Below, piece by piece: positions 1-4,947 of a stretch of DNA of 5,358 nt. Numbering within the stretch: position 1 is the stretch's first letter; every line of letters starts with the position of its first letter. The translations under genes were made by a program, and so were the position numbers. Source of the DNA: Bacillota bacterium (GTDB lineage: Bacteria; Bacillota; Clostridia; Acetivibrionales; DSM-1351). The DNA lies in NCBI GenBank assembly GCA_023436485.1, contig JAEZIU010000163.1, positions 1 through 5,358 on the forward strand, written 5' to 3'. The notes beneath the pieces are model-generated. The model did no database searches. It had not been told where the DNA came from and was given only the letters and a program-made list of their open reading frames with translations.

Positions 1-209
1 GCGTAGAGAAGCTGACTCTTCCTGAATCTGATGTATTGTATTATGAAATGGATGATGGTTCATGGTTTTGTGTAAGACCATCCGGAACAGAGCCTAAAAT
101 AAAGATATACTACGGCGTTACAGGAGCAGGTCTGGATAATGCACAAGGTAAGCTTGATGCTTTGAGGGAAAACGTGCTTACCGTTGTTAAGAAGTTCTTG
201 TTTGAATAA
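1..209 (+). CDS. Phosphohexomutase (phosphoglucomutase/phosphomannomutase), C-terminal end
   Basis: This is the 3' end of an alpha-D-phosphohexomutase, which interconverts hexose 1- and 6-phosphates for sugar-nucleotide and glycogen metabolism in the cytoplasm. The reading frame starts at base 3 and gives 68 residues before TAA at 207-209. The visible part is domain 4: a Tyr-Tyr-Glu-Met strand, then the phosphate-binding loop RPSGTEP (visible residues 25-31) followed by KIKIYY, and a final amphipathic helix ending KKFLFE. The RPSGTEP loop grips the substrate phosphate and is diagnostic of the superfamily. The active-site serine and metal loop lie outside the window, so glucose versus mannose specificity cannot be decided. 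The gene reads toward rex but ends in its own terminator, so it is a separate transcription unit. The visible end shows no damage. Confidence 0.92.
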   Translation, partial: VEKLTLPESDVLYYEMDDGSWFCVRPSGTEPKIKIYYGVTGAGLDNAQGKLDALRENVLTVVKKFLFE

Positions 210-262
210 CAAAATTTCCATAATGTCCAAGATATTAAGAATAATTTAGGGTAGAATAATTG

Positions 263-297
263 AGGGTCAGGTTAATTCCTGACTCTTTTTGTGTTTT
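263..297 (+). terminator. Intrinsic terminator of the phosphohexomutase gene
   Basis: A 9-bp stem (arms 263-271 and 278-286, one G-T wobble) closes a 6-base loop and runs straight into a T-rich tract (TTTTTGTGTTTT). It lies 54 bp after the phosphohexomutase stop codon and reads rightward. It should separate that gene from everything downstream, including the inserted IS and rex. Confidence 0.88.
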
Positions 298-368
298 GTG
301 GTAATAATTATTATATATTAATGAAGTACTCCAATAACAAACTTGAAAAAGTGGAATCATAATATCTC
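298..368. other. Short intergenic DNA between terminator and IS
   Basis: This is AT-rich host DNA between the terminator and the left IS end. I see no gene, good promoter pair or repeat here. Together with 2307-2354 it presumably formed one continuous spacer between the phosphohexomutase gene and rex before the IS arrived. Confidence 0.5.
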
Positions 369-384
369 ATCTTTGACAGTTGAA
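369..384 (+). repeat. Left terminal inverted repeat of the IS
   Basis: The sequence is ATCTTTGACAGTTGAA, an exact reverse complement of 2291-2306. The next bases inward (gAGA here against tAGA at the other end) also partly match. The base just outside (368) does not pair with 2307, so the element ends here. Confidence 0.9.
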
Positions 385-391
385 GAGAATG

Positions 392-433
392 AAAAGCTTG
401 AAAGTCCTTGAATCAAAAGGGCTTCAAGCTTTT
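392..433. terminator. Strong hairpin inside the left IS end, probable bidirectional terminator
   Basis: The arms AAAAGCTTGAA (392-402) and TTCAAGCTTTT (423-433) form an 11-bp perfect stem. It continues inward, after a bulged A at 403, with six more pairs (404-409 with 417-422, one T-G) and a 7-base loop. On the minus strand it lies about 30 bp after the transposase stop and can end that transcript. On the plus strand it can block read-in from the phosphohexomutase side. The A/T ends of the stem supply the U-rich tail in both directions. Confidence 0.75.
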
Positions 434-462
434 ATTGTATTGCGAAAAAGTGAGTACCTTTT

Positions 463-2175
463 TTAGCTTTTTGTATCTTTAAAAATTTTTTTCATTTGTT
501 TCATATTGACTATCTGATAATCTGTTCGAAATCCAAATTTTTCGTGTAAACCATCTGTAAAATCAGTTCTTGTATAAGTCGGAATATATCCTTCTCCTTT
601 AACCTCATAAAAATTCATGTCTCTGAGCCCCGATATAATTTCGCTACAGGTATATTTTTCTGAAAGCTTCTTTTCTAGCAGTCTGTATATCACTAGAGAA
701 ATGAAGCAAGTTGTAAAGTGTGCCTTAATTCTGTCATCTCTCTGTAAATATACAGGCCTTGCCCTGAACTCCGACTTCATGATACGAAATGATTCTTCTA
801 TTTCCCAACGCCTTTTATTTACTTTGATAATGGACGATGCGTCATCTTCAAGGTTGGTACATACTGCGTAGAAGCCATCATAAGCTTCTTCCTGTGCAAT
901 TAAATTAGTATCAATACCATATAATTCCTTGTCAGCTAGTTCGCCGTCAGAGGTACAGCAAGACTTCGAAATGAAGCGTTTATAATCATTGGTATTACAT
1001 TTTTTTAGTTTTTTAGGATTTGTATTGATAACTTTCAGTGCCCGTTCTACTTGACGATTTCGTATGGTCTGCTGATAATTTTTGTACTTTAGCGAGAAGG
1101 TCACAACAAGATTTTGCTCCAGTCCACCTTCATTTATCCAACGTTGCTTGTAAAAAACCTTATCCATATCAGCCTTTTCATTCAACTCAGCAAGGTCATA
1201 CTCCTTATTGGAATTGCTAATATGCCATCCCTTTGTATCCAATGCCCAATCCTTCAAATGTGCTTTTAATTTTTTAATGGACTGTGTGGTGATGAAGGCT
1301 CGGTTCTGTATATTATTAAATTTGCGGTTTGCGGTGGAAGCAAGTCCAGCATCCGTACAGACAATAAATTTTGAAAGTCCGAAATCAGAGATTATTTTTT
1401 GCTCCAGAGGTTTTAAGGTAGTTTGCTCATTACTATTTCCTTTGTTTATACAGAAAGCAAGAGGAATTCCATTACCATCCATGAAAAGTCCCATCTGAAC
1501 AATGGGGTTAGGCCTGTGTTCTTTTGACACGCCATACTGTTTAAGTCCTTCTTCCTGCTCAATTTCAAAGAAGTAGTTGGTGCAGTCATAATAGAGAATC
1601 CCTTTGTTGCGGCTGCAAATGTCAAGACTGTTCTTATATAGCTCTGACTGGATATAATCCGCTTCATCCGAAAGAACCTCCAAAGCTCTGTAAACATGTT
1701 GGAGTTCAAAGTCTGGTTGTTCCAAAAAGTTTTTAGATAATTCACAAGTAGCAAGTTTAGAAGACGGAAAAATGATTCTTCCATAGACTAACCTGGAAAG
1801 AATAGAATTCAGGTTAAAGGAAAATTTGTGTCTGTCAGAAATTACCTTACAAATTTTCTGCAATCCAAGGGAGTGATATATTGGCTGAAGGAATAGATAA
1901 CCTCCATTGAAAAAACGCTGTTCGTCCTTTGCAATTTGTTTTGCAGGAGAGTATTTGACTAATACTTCCCGTTTTTCTTCTTTTTCTTTCTGATTAAGTT
2001 CTTCAATATACTTGTTTGCCCATTCAATAGGATCTTGACCGTTCAGTTGCTTCTTTAAATCAGCATAGGTCCCCAACTTTTCAACTATTTTTGTAGAATG
2101 GACACCATTAATCCAGGTGGATTTAATTACGTAAAGGGATGCAGAATTCTTGGAACGTGATATTTTAAGTCTCAT
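463..2175 (-). CDS. IS1634-family DDE transposase
   Basis: This is the transposase that cuts and joins the ends of the surrounding IS; it is 570 residues, full length for the family. I chose the ATG at 2175 because GGAGG (2182-2186) lies 6 bases upstream. The earlier in-frame ATG at 2193 falls at about the expected transcription start and has no ribosome binding site. An N-terminal region with a charged, coiled-coil-like Lys/Glu stretch (about 55-75) precedes an RNase H-like core. Likely catalytic residues are Asp197 in YYDCTNYFFE, Asp275 in VCTDAGLAS and Glu460 in RRWEIEESFRIMK. Around Glu460 the IS4-type R-x3-E-x6-K spacing is kept (Arg456, Glu460, Lys467), while the usual Tyr position is Asn. 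A beta-strand-rich insertion separates the second Asp from the Glu, as in other IS4-superfamily enzymes. No frameshift or stop interrupts it. Confidence 0.95.
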   Translation of the reverse strand: MRLKISRSKNSASLYVIKSTWINGVHSTKIVEKLGTYADLKKQLNGQDPIEWANKYIEELNQKEKEEKREVLVKYSPAKQIAKDEQRFFNGGYLFLQPIYHSLGLQKICKVISDRHKFSFNLNSILSRLVYGRIIFPSSKLATCELSKNFLEQPDFELQHVYRALEVLSDEADYIQSELYKNSLDICSRNKGILYYDCTNYFFEIEQEEGLKQYGVSKEHRPNPIVQMGLFMDGNGIPLAFCINKGNSNEQTTLKPLEQKIISDFGLSKFIVCTDAGLASTANRKFNNIQNRAFITTQSIKKLKAHLKDWALDTKGWHISNSNKEYDLAELNEKADMDKVFYKQRWINEGGLEQNLVVTFSLKYKNYQQTIRNRQVERALKVINTNPKKLKKCNTNDYKRFISKSCCTSDGELADKELYGIDTNLIAQEEAYDGFYAVCTNLEDDASSIIKVNKRRWEIEESFRIMKSEFRARPVYLQRDDRIKAHFTTCFISLVIYRLLEKKLSEKYTCSEIISGLRDMNFYEVKGEGYIPTYTRTDFTDGLHEKFGFRTDYQIVNMKQMKKIFKDTKS

Positions 2176-2196
2176 AAAAAACCTCCAATCCATTAT

Positions 2197-2225
2197 ATTA
2201 TATCATATGGCTCAAAAGTACTCAA
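2197..2225 (-). promoter_or_regulatory. Transposase promoter
   Basis: On the minus strand, TTGAGT (2225-2220) is followed by exactly 17 bases and then TATAAT (2202-2197), a near-consensus sigma-A promoter. Transcription should begin near 2190, just upstream of the GGAGG at 2186-2182. A second TATAAT overlaps at 2197-2192. This arrangement supports the translation start at 2175 and excludes 2193. Confidence 0.75.
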
Positions 2226-2246
2226 TACTTAAATTGAAAAATTGAC

Positions 2247-2271
2247 AAAAAAATAAGCCTATATCAAGGCT
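2247..2271 (-). terminator. Small terminator-like hairpin inside the right IS end
   Basis: On the minus strand, AGCCT (2271-2267), a 6-base loop and AGGCT (2260-2256) are followed by TATTTTTTT (2255-2247). The stem is only 5 bp, but the T-run is good. It sits upstream of the transposase promoter, so it would stop transcripts entering from outside without affecting the element's own promoter. Such read-in blockers are known in several IS families; its activity here is inferred. Confidence 0.45.
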
Positions 2272-2290
2272 CTCGGGAATCTTTTCTCTA

Positions 2291-2306
2291 TTCAACTGTC
2301 AAAGAT
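2291..2306 (-). repeat. Right terminal inverted repeat of the IS
   Basis: This is the exact reverse complement of the left repeat at 369-384. Read inward on the minus strand it is ATCTTTGACAGTTGAA. It marks the right boundary of the element, 48 bp before the -35 box of rex. Confidence 0.9.
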
Positions 2307-2354
2307 CCGTGTATGAACTCGTTAATAGCATTCCTAAAACTGCTCCCGTCAATA

Positions 2355-2372
2355 TTGACAAAAAAATAACAA
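2355..2372 (+). promoter_or_regulatory. Candidate Rex operator (autoregulation)
   Basis: TTGACAAAAAAATAACAA matches the Rex consensus described for clostridia, TTGTTAA-N4-TTAACAA, at 11 of 14 defined positions. The right half-site (ATAACAA) is the better one. It covers the -35 box and the first part of the spacer, where bound Rex would block RNA polymerase. Rex homologues often repress their own gene, so the site is plausible. The left half-site is imperfect and the run of A residues raises the chance of a random match. Confidence 0.5.
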
Positions 2373-2383
2373 GGATATATAAT
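2355..2383 (+). promoter_or_regulatory. Consensus sigma-A promoter of rex
   Basis: TTGACA (2355-2360), 17 bases, TATAAT (2378-2383): both boxes and the spacing match the housekeeping consensus exactly. Transcription should start near 2390, giving a leader of about 46 bases before the rex ATG at 2436. A promoter this strong usually needs a repressor, which fits the Rex-like operator overlapping its -35 box. The IS ends 48 bp upstream, so the core promoter is intact. Confidence 0.88.
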
Positions 2384-2424
2384 CATAGTAGATCAGGAAA
2401 ATGCCATTATTTATTAAATGTTTT

Positions 2425-2430
2425 GGGGTG
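2425..2430 (+). promoter_or_regulatory. Ribosome binding site that fixes the rex start
   Basis: GGGGTG, five bases before the ATG at 2436, is a recognisable though imperfect Shine-Dalgarno sequence. The earlier in-frame ATG at 2418 has only AT-rich DNA upstream, so 2436 is preferred. Confidence 0.6.
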
Positions 2431-2435
2431 TAAGG

Positions 2436-3110
2436 ATGAACTTAAAGAAAAAAGTTTCTCTTGCAGTTGTAAAAAGGTTACCACGATATTATAGATACTT
2501 ATCAGACTTGTTAAAAATGGATATTAAAAGGATTTCTTCACAGGAATTGAGCAGCAGGATGGGCATAACTGCATCTCAAATAAGGCAGGACCTTAATTGT
2601 TTTGGCGGATTTGGACAGCAGGGATATGGCTATAATGTGGAGTTTCTGTTTAATGAAATCGGTAACATTCTTGGGTTGAATAACAACTATCATGCTATAA
2701 TTATCGGAGCCGGTAATATGGGTCAGGCACTTGCAAATTATACAAATTTTGAAAAAAGAGGTTTCAAAATTATCGGTATTTTTGATGTTAATACCAGCTT
2801 GGTTGGTACGAATATAAGAGGTATTCCTATTAGACACTTGGATGAGCTTGAAAGCTTTGTCCAAGAGAATTATGTTGATGTCGCGATGCTGGCAGTGCCA
2901 TTTGAGCAGACACCGACAGTGGCAGAAAGGGCTGCCAAGCTTGGGGTAAAAGGCCTGTGGAACTTTTCACCAATGGATCTTAAGCTGCCATACGACGTCA
3001 TAATAGAAAATGTCCACTTAAGTGATGGACTTATGGTTTTGGGATATAAGCTTAATGAGAAGTTTGAATTTAACAGAGAAGATAGCAGTAAAGATAATGA
3101 TGGTGATTGA
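2436..3110 (+). CDS. rex: Redox-sensing transcriptional repressor Rex
   Basis: Rex is a cytoplasmic dimeric repressor that reads the NADH/NAD+ ratio. It binds operators when NAD+ is high and releases them when NADH rises, switching fermentation and hydrogen or alcohol genes in clostridia. The 224-residue protein has normal family length. Residues 1-75 form the winged-helix DNA-binding domain, starting with the typical LPRYYRYL helix and including the recognition segment RQDLNCFGGFGQQGYGYNV (50-68). A Rossmann domain follows, with the dinucleotide loop GAGNMGQAL (91-99), the acidic end of strand 2 in IGIFD (Asp117), and the late NFSP and LSDGLMVLGY segments. The acidic Ser/Asp-rich tail (last 10 residues) is variable in the family. 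It appears to be a one-gene transcription unit with a consensus promoter, a possible autoregulatory operator and a strong terminator. No damage is visible. Confidence 0.97.
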   Translation: MNLKKKVSLAVVKRLPRYYRYLSDLLKMDIKRISSQELSSRMGITASQIRQDLNCFGGFGQQGYGYNVEFLFNEIGNILGLNNNYHAIIIGAGNMGQALANYTNFEKRGFKIIGIFDVNTSLVGTNIRGIPIRHLDELESFVQENYVDVAMLAVPFEQTPTVAERAAKLGVKGLWNFSPMDLKLPYDVIIENVHLSDGLMVLGYKLNEKFEFNREDSSKDNDGD

Positions 3111-3118
3111 TAATAAAA

Positions 3119-3178
3119 GACATAATATAAACCAGATGTGATTGATGGAAATCAATTGCACCTGGTTTTTATTATGTC
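3119..3178. terminator. Very long hairpin, probable bidirectional terminator after rex
   Basis: The 28-base arms 3119-3146 and 3151-3178 pair around a 4-base loop (GGAA), with two mismatches and two wobbles. The core stem AAACCAG...CTGGTTT runs into TTTTTATTAT on the plus strand, 8 bp after the rex stop. On the minus strand the same hairpin is followed by TTTATATTATG and would serve the leftward aroA fragment. It separates two converging units. Confidence 0.85.
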
Positions 3179-3241
3179 GGTAAATTATAACACCAATAAA
3201 TTATTATTTTTAAAATTAATATTTTTTTTAAACTATAATTT

Positions 3242-3649
3242 TTATAAATTATTCAAAAGCGGGAAAAAGTCTGGGAAAGCAAGGTCAACTACCTGTGCTT
3301 TTCTAATCATGGTTTCACCTTCAGCAATCAGGCCAGCTATAGACATCGACATAGCAATGGAGGCATCGTTGTAACTTTCAATAATGGTACCGCGCAATGA
3401 CTTACCGCCTTCAATAATAATACCATCTTCAGTTTCACGTACGCTTGCACCTATTTTTGAAAGCTCTGTCACGATAGCTTTTACTCTTCCTGATTCTTTA
3501 ATCTTAAAGCCTTTGAGATTTTTAATTGTTGTGGTACCTTTGGCTTGTGTTGCAGCAACAGCTATAATAGGTATTTCATCTACAAGGCGGGGTATAATAT
3601 CACCCTCGATATCGCATGCCTTTAATTGAGATGAAACAACCCTTATGAC
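3242..3649 (-). pseudogene. aroA: AroA (EPSP synthase) C-terminal fragment
   Basis: About 130 codons are open on the minus strand, ending at TAA (3244-3242) and bounded upstream by an in-frame TAA at 3652-3650. They match the last third of 3-phosphoshikimate 1-carboxyvinyltransferase, which makes EPSP from shikimate 3-phosphate and PEP. Recognisable segments in order are SSQLKACDIEGDIIPRL, the catalytic DEIP, VKES-type KESGR (Lys, Glu and Arg kept), ETEDGIIIEGG, SYNDASIAM and the closing FPDFFPLL. A full AroA is about 420-430 residues; everything before SSQ is missing, replaced by a truncated recombinase gene. The invariant NDHR-type motif reads NDAS, so the His and substrate-binding Arg are lost. 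No start codon with a ribosome binding site is visible; the GTG at 3472 lies within the domain. The fragment cannot be an active enzyme; it is a remnant of an aroA copy or divergent paralogue. Confidence 0.85.
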
Positions 3650-4299
3650 TTATACATATTCTTTTTTATTGACGGCGGAGAATAGCCTTGCACATCAAGA
3701 TACCTTGCAATATATGAATAACCGTAACCTCGCTTATACATCTCAAATATCTTTTTTACAATTGCAGCCTGACCTGCATCTACAACCAGCCTGTTTTTGG
3801 TGCTGGCCGACTTTTTATATCCATATGGAGCATGGCCTATATATTCACCTTTGGATATTTTAAATTTTAGATTCGCTCTGATTTTTCGAGATATATCTCT
3901 TGCATATCGTTCATTAAACCAGGTTTCTATACCAACCATGTCATTATCCTTTGTACTATCATATCTCCCATCTGTTGTCAAAACCCTTATTCCATACTCC
4001 TCAAGAAAATCAAGAAACAACAAGGTCTTTGCATTATTTCTTCCAAGCCTGGATAGATCTTTCAGCAGCAGCAAATTGATACTTCTATTTTTTACATCAT
4101 CCTCCAACCTCTTTAACCCTTCTCTTTCAAACCCTGTTCCGGAAACATTATTATCGATATAGACTGCAGCCACTTCTCCCAATCCGTTCTTTAATACAAA
4201 ATCAACAAGCATATCTCTCTGGGTTTCAATAGTTTCATAATTTTCATCATTATCATCTCTGCTTTCTCTTACATAAATCCCCACTTTGTATCCTATCAT
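3643..4299 (-). pseudogene. Large serine recombinase, C-terminally truncated
   Basis: This encodes the N-terminal part of a large serine recombinase (SpoIVCA/TnpX-like), which cuts and rejoins DNA at attachment sites. The start at ATG 4299 is supported by GGGAAG (4313-4308), 8 bases upstream; the in-frame GTG at 4308 overlaps that site. The 218-residue product has IYVRESRDD, with catalytic Ser13 and Arg11, then Gln27-Arg28, DNNVSGTGFERE, the DLSRLGRN arginine motif (84-91) and the linking helix NERYARDISRKI. The first part of the recombinase domain follows, YIGHAPYGYKK to YSPPSIKK. The protein then stops at MYKS, whereas family members run to about 450-700 residues with a zinc ribbon and coiled coil that bind DNA. 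The DNA right after the stop is the aroA fragment. The catalytic domain looks intact, but specific integration is unlikely. Confidence 0.88.
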
Positions 4300-4459
4300 C
4301 CATATCACTTCCCAAATGACTCAATTTTTGTTTTAATAGACTATAAATCACTTCTTCATATTTTATTTTGCTTCTATAAAATTTTATTATTTTTCTAGCT
4401 CTCTTCTTGCCCATTTTGCACTTTTTCCATAAAATATTAGCTGTAATAAATATATTCAT
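4253..4459 (-). CDS. Possible small basic protein overlapping the recombinase start
   Basis: A 68-codon reading frame on the minus strand runs into the recombinase gene and overlaps its first ~47 bases in another frame, ending KRKQR. The product is strongly basic, with an internal MGKKRARKIIKFYRSK segment. The overlap would allow translational coupling to the recombinase. Against it, the ATG at 4459 has no ribosome binding site, the internal ATG (MGKKR) has only a weak purine-rich leader, and I recognise no family. It may be a small accessory gene or simply open AT-rich leader DNA. Confidence 0.25.
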   Translation of the reverse strand: MNIFITANILWKKCKMGKKRARKIIKFYRSKIKYEEVIYSLLKQKLSHLGSDMDDRIQSGDLCKRKQR

Positions 4460-4543
4460 ATTAAATTTTATTTAAATTTGTCCGAATAAATATATGCGGT
4501 TATTTTCAAAAAGAATTTACTCATAACTTATATATACTAAAAC

Positions 4544-4550
4544 GAGGTGA
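4544..4550 (+). promoter_or_regulatory. Strong ribosome binding site of the small helical protein
   Basis: GAGGTGA pairs well with the 16S rRNA tail and lies 6 bases before the ATG at 4557. It is the main evidence that this small gene is genuinely translated. Upstream, TATATA (4529-4534) could be a -10 box, but the -35 region (TTCAAA, 4505-4510) is weak. Confidence 0.7.
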
Positions 4551-4556
4551 AGAAAA

Positions 4557-4871
4557 ATGGCTAAGAATATTCCAGAAAAACTAGTCAAATTTTTCAATGA
4601 CATGGCAAAAGACATGGAAGATGGTTATGAATATGCAACAGAGCTCAACCGAATATTAAACTCCGATGACTGCCAACTATCACTTAATGATATGGAAATT
4701 GAGACGCTACGAGATTATGCAGAAAAAGTAAAAAAGGTTGGAGAAATCAATTACTACACCGAAGCCAGAATTAAAGAAATCGAACATGAAATTTTCGGCA
4801 GCCGAGGTGTCCTTGGGTTCCTGTCCGATCACACTTCCCCTTCATTCCCAGCAGCTCGTTGGCCTTTCTAG
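4557..4871 (+). CDS. Uncharacterised small helical protein with an odd C-terminal tail
   Basis: The product is 104 residues with a good ribosome binding site (GAGGTGA). I do not recognise the family. Residues 1-80 are charged and look alpha-helical throughout (MAKNIPEKLVKFF, then EDGYEYATELNRIL, DMEIETLRDYAEKVKKV and EARIKEIEHEIF). There is no signal peptide, membrane segment or metal motif, so a small cytoplasmic protein is likely. From about residue 81 the character changes: the tail is rich in Gly, Ser, Pro and Phe, ends FPAARWPF, and its DNA (about 4797-4870) is clearly more GC-rich. The original gene probably ended differently and was joined to foreign sequence, so the native C-terminus may be missing. 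It is transcribed divergently from the recombinase and may be cargo of the same element, but nothing shows a shared function. Confidence 0.6.
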   Translation: MAKNIPEKLVKFFNDMAKDMEDGYEYATELNRILNSDDCQLSLNDMEIETLRDYAEKVKKVGEINYYTEARIKEIEHEIFGSRGVLGFLSDHTSPSFPAARWPF

Positions 4872-4900
4872 AAGCACCAGAATTTCTATAAATACACATA

Positions 4901-4939
4901 ATAGGCAATGAACTGTAATTTTTACGGTTCATTACCTAT
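4901..4939. terminator. Hairpin between two converging genes
   Basis: The 18-base arms 4901-4918 and 4922-4939 pair around a 3-base TTT loop with one C-A mismatch and one T-G wobble. It lies between the small helical protein (ends 4871) and the leftward CPBP gene (ends 4948), where a shared terminator is expected. Neither side has a true U-run, so it may act as a weak bidirectional terminator or an mRNA 3'-end stabiliser. Confidence 0.55.
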
Positions 4940-4947
4940 ATTCATGT

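Larger units (their letters stand above)
369..2306 (-). mobile_element. Complete IS1634-family (IS4 superfamily) insertion sequence, 1938 bp
   Basis: The element is bounded by 16-bp perfect terminal inverted repeats (369-384 and 2291-2306), with partial similarity continuing inward. It contains one leftward transposase gene covering nearly its whole length. The size suits the IS1634 family (roughly 1.5-2 kb). The pairing stops sharply outside the repeats, which fixes the ends to within a base or two. I see no direct repeat of host DNA at the two borders, although this family normally duplicates its target, sometimes over long stretches. The element carries its own transposase promoter and an inward terminator-like hairpin near each end. 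It sits between two transcription units without breaking a gene, so it is probably tolerated. Nothing in the transposase is broken, so it may still be active. Confidence 0.9.

Noticed and set aside
617..1498. Several plus-strand frames opposite the transposase
   Set aside because: They lack ribosome binding sites and family resemblance and are antisense shadows of a well-supported DDE transposase.
1446..1784. 112-codon minus-strand frame inside the transposase
   Set aside because: It is an out-of-frame shadow of the transposase gene on the same strand. The transposase frame is continuous there, so no frameshift is needed.
2243..2265. Outward promoter from the right IS end toward rex
   Set aside because: TTGACA is present at 2243-2248, but the only -10-like sequence (TATATC, 2260-2265) is 11 bases away, too close, and nothing suitable lies at 16-18 bases.
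2309..2494. 61-codon plus-strand frame just after the IS, starting GTG
   Set aside because: It has no ribosome binding site, spans the rex promoter and leader, and overlaps the rex start in another frame. It is best explained as open non-coding DNA.
2538..2864. 108-codon frame antisense to rex
   Set aside because: It lies entirely opposite conserved Rex coding sequence and has no start signal.
3640..3665. Attachment site of the serine recombinase at the aroA junction
   Set aside because: I looked for the imperfect dyad around a 2-base core expected of such sites and saw none, so an att site is not claimed.
3384..4162. Plus-strand frames opposite the aroA fragment and recombinase
   Set aside because: They are antisense to clear AroA and serine-recombinase homology and show no start signals or recognisable domains.
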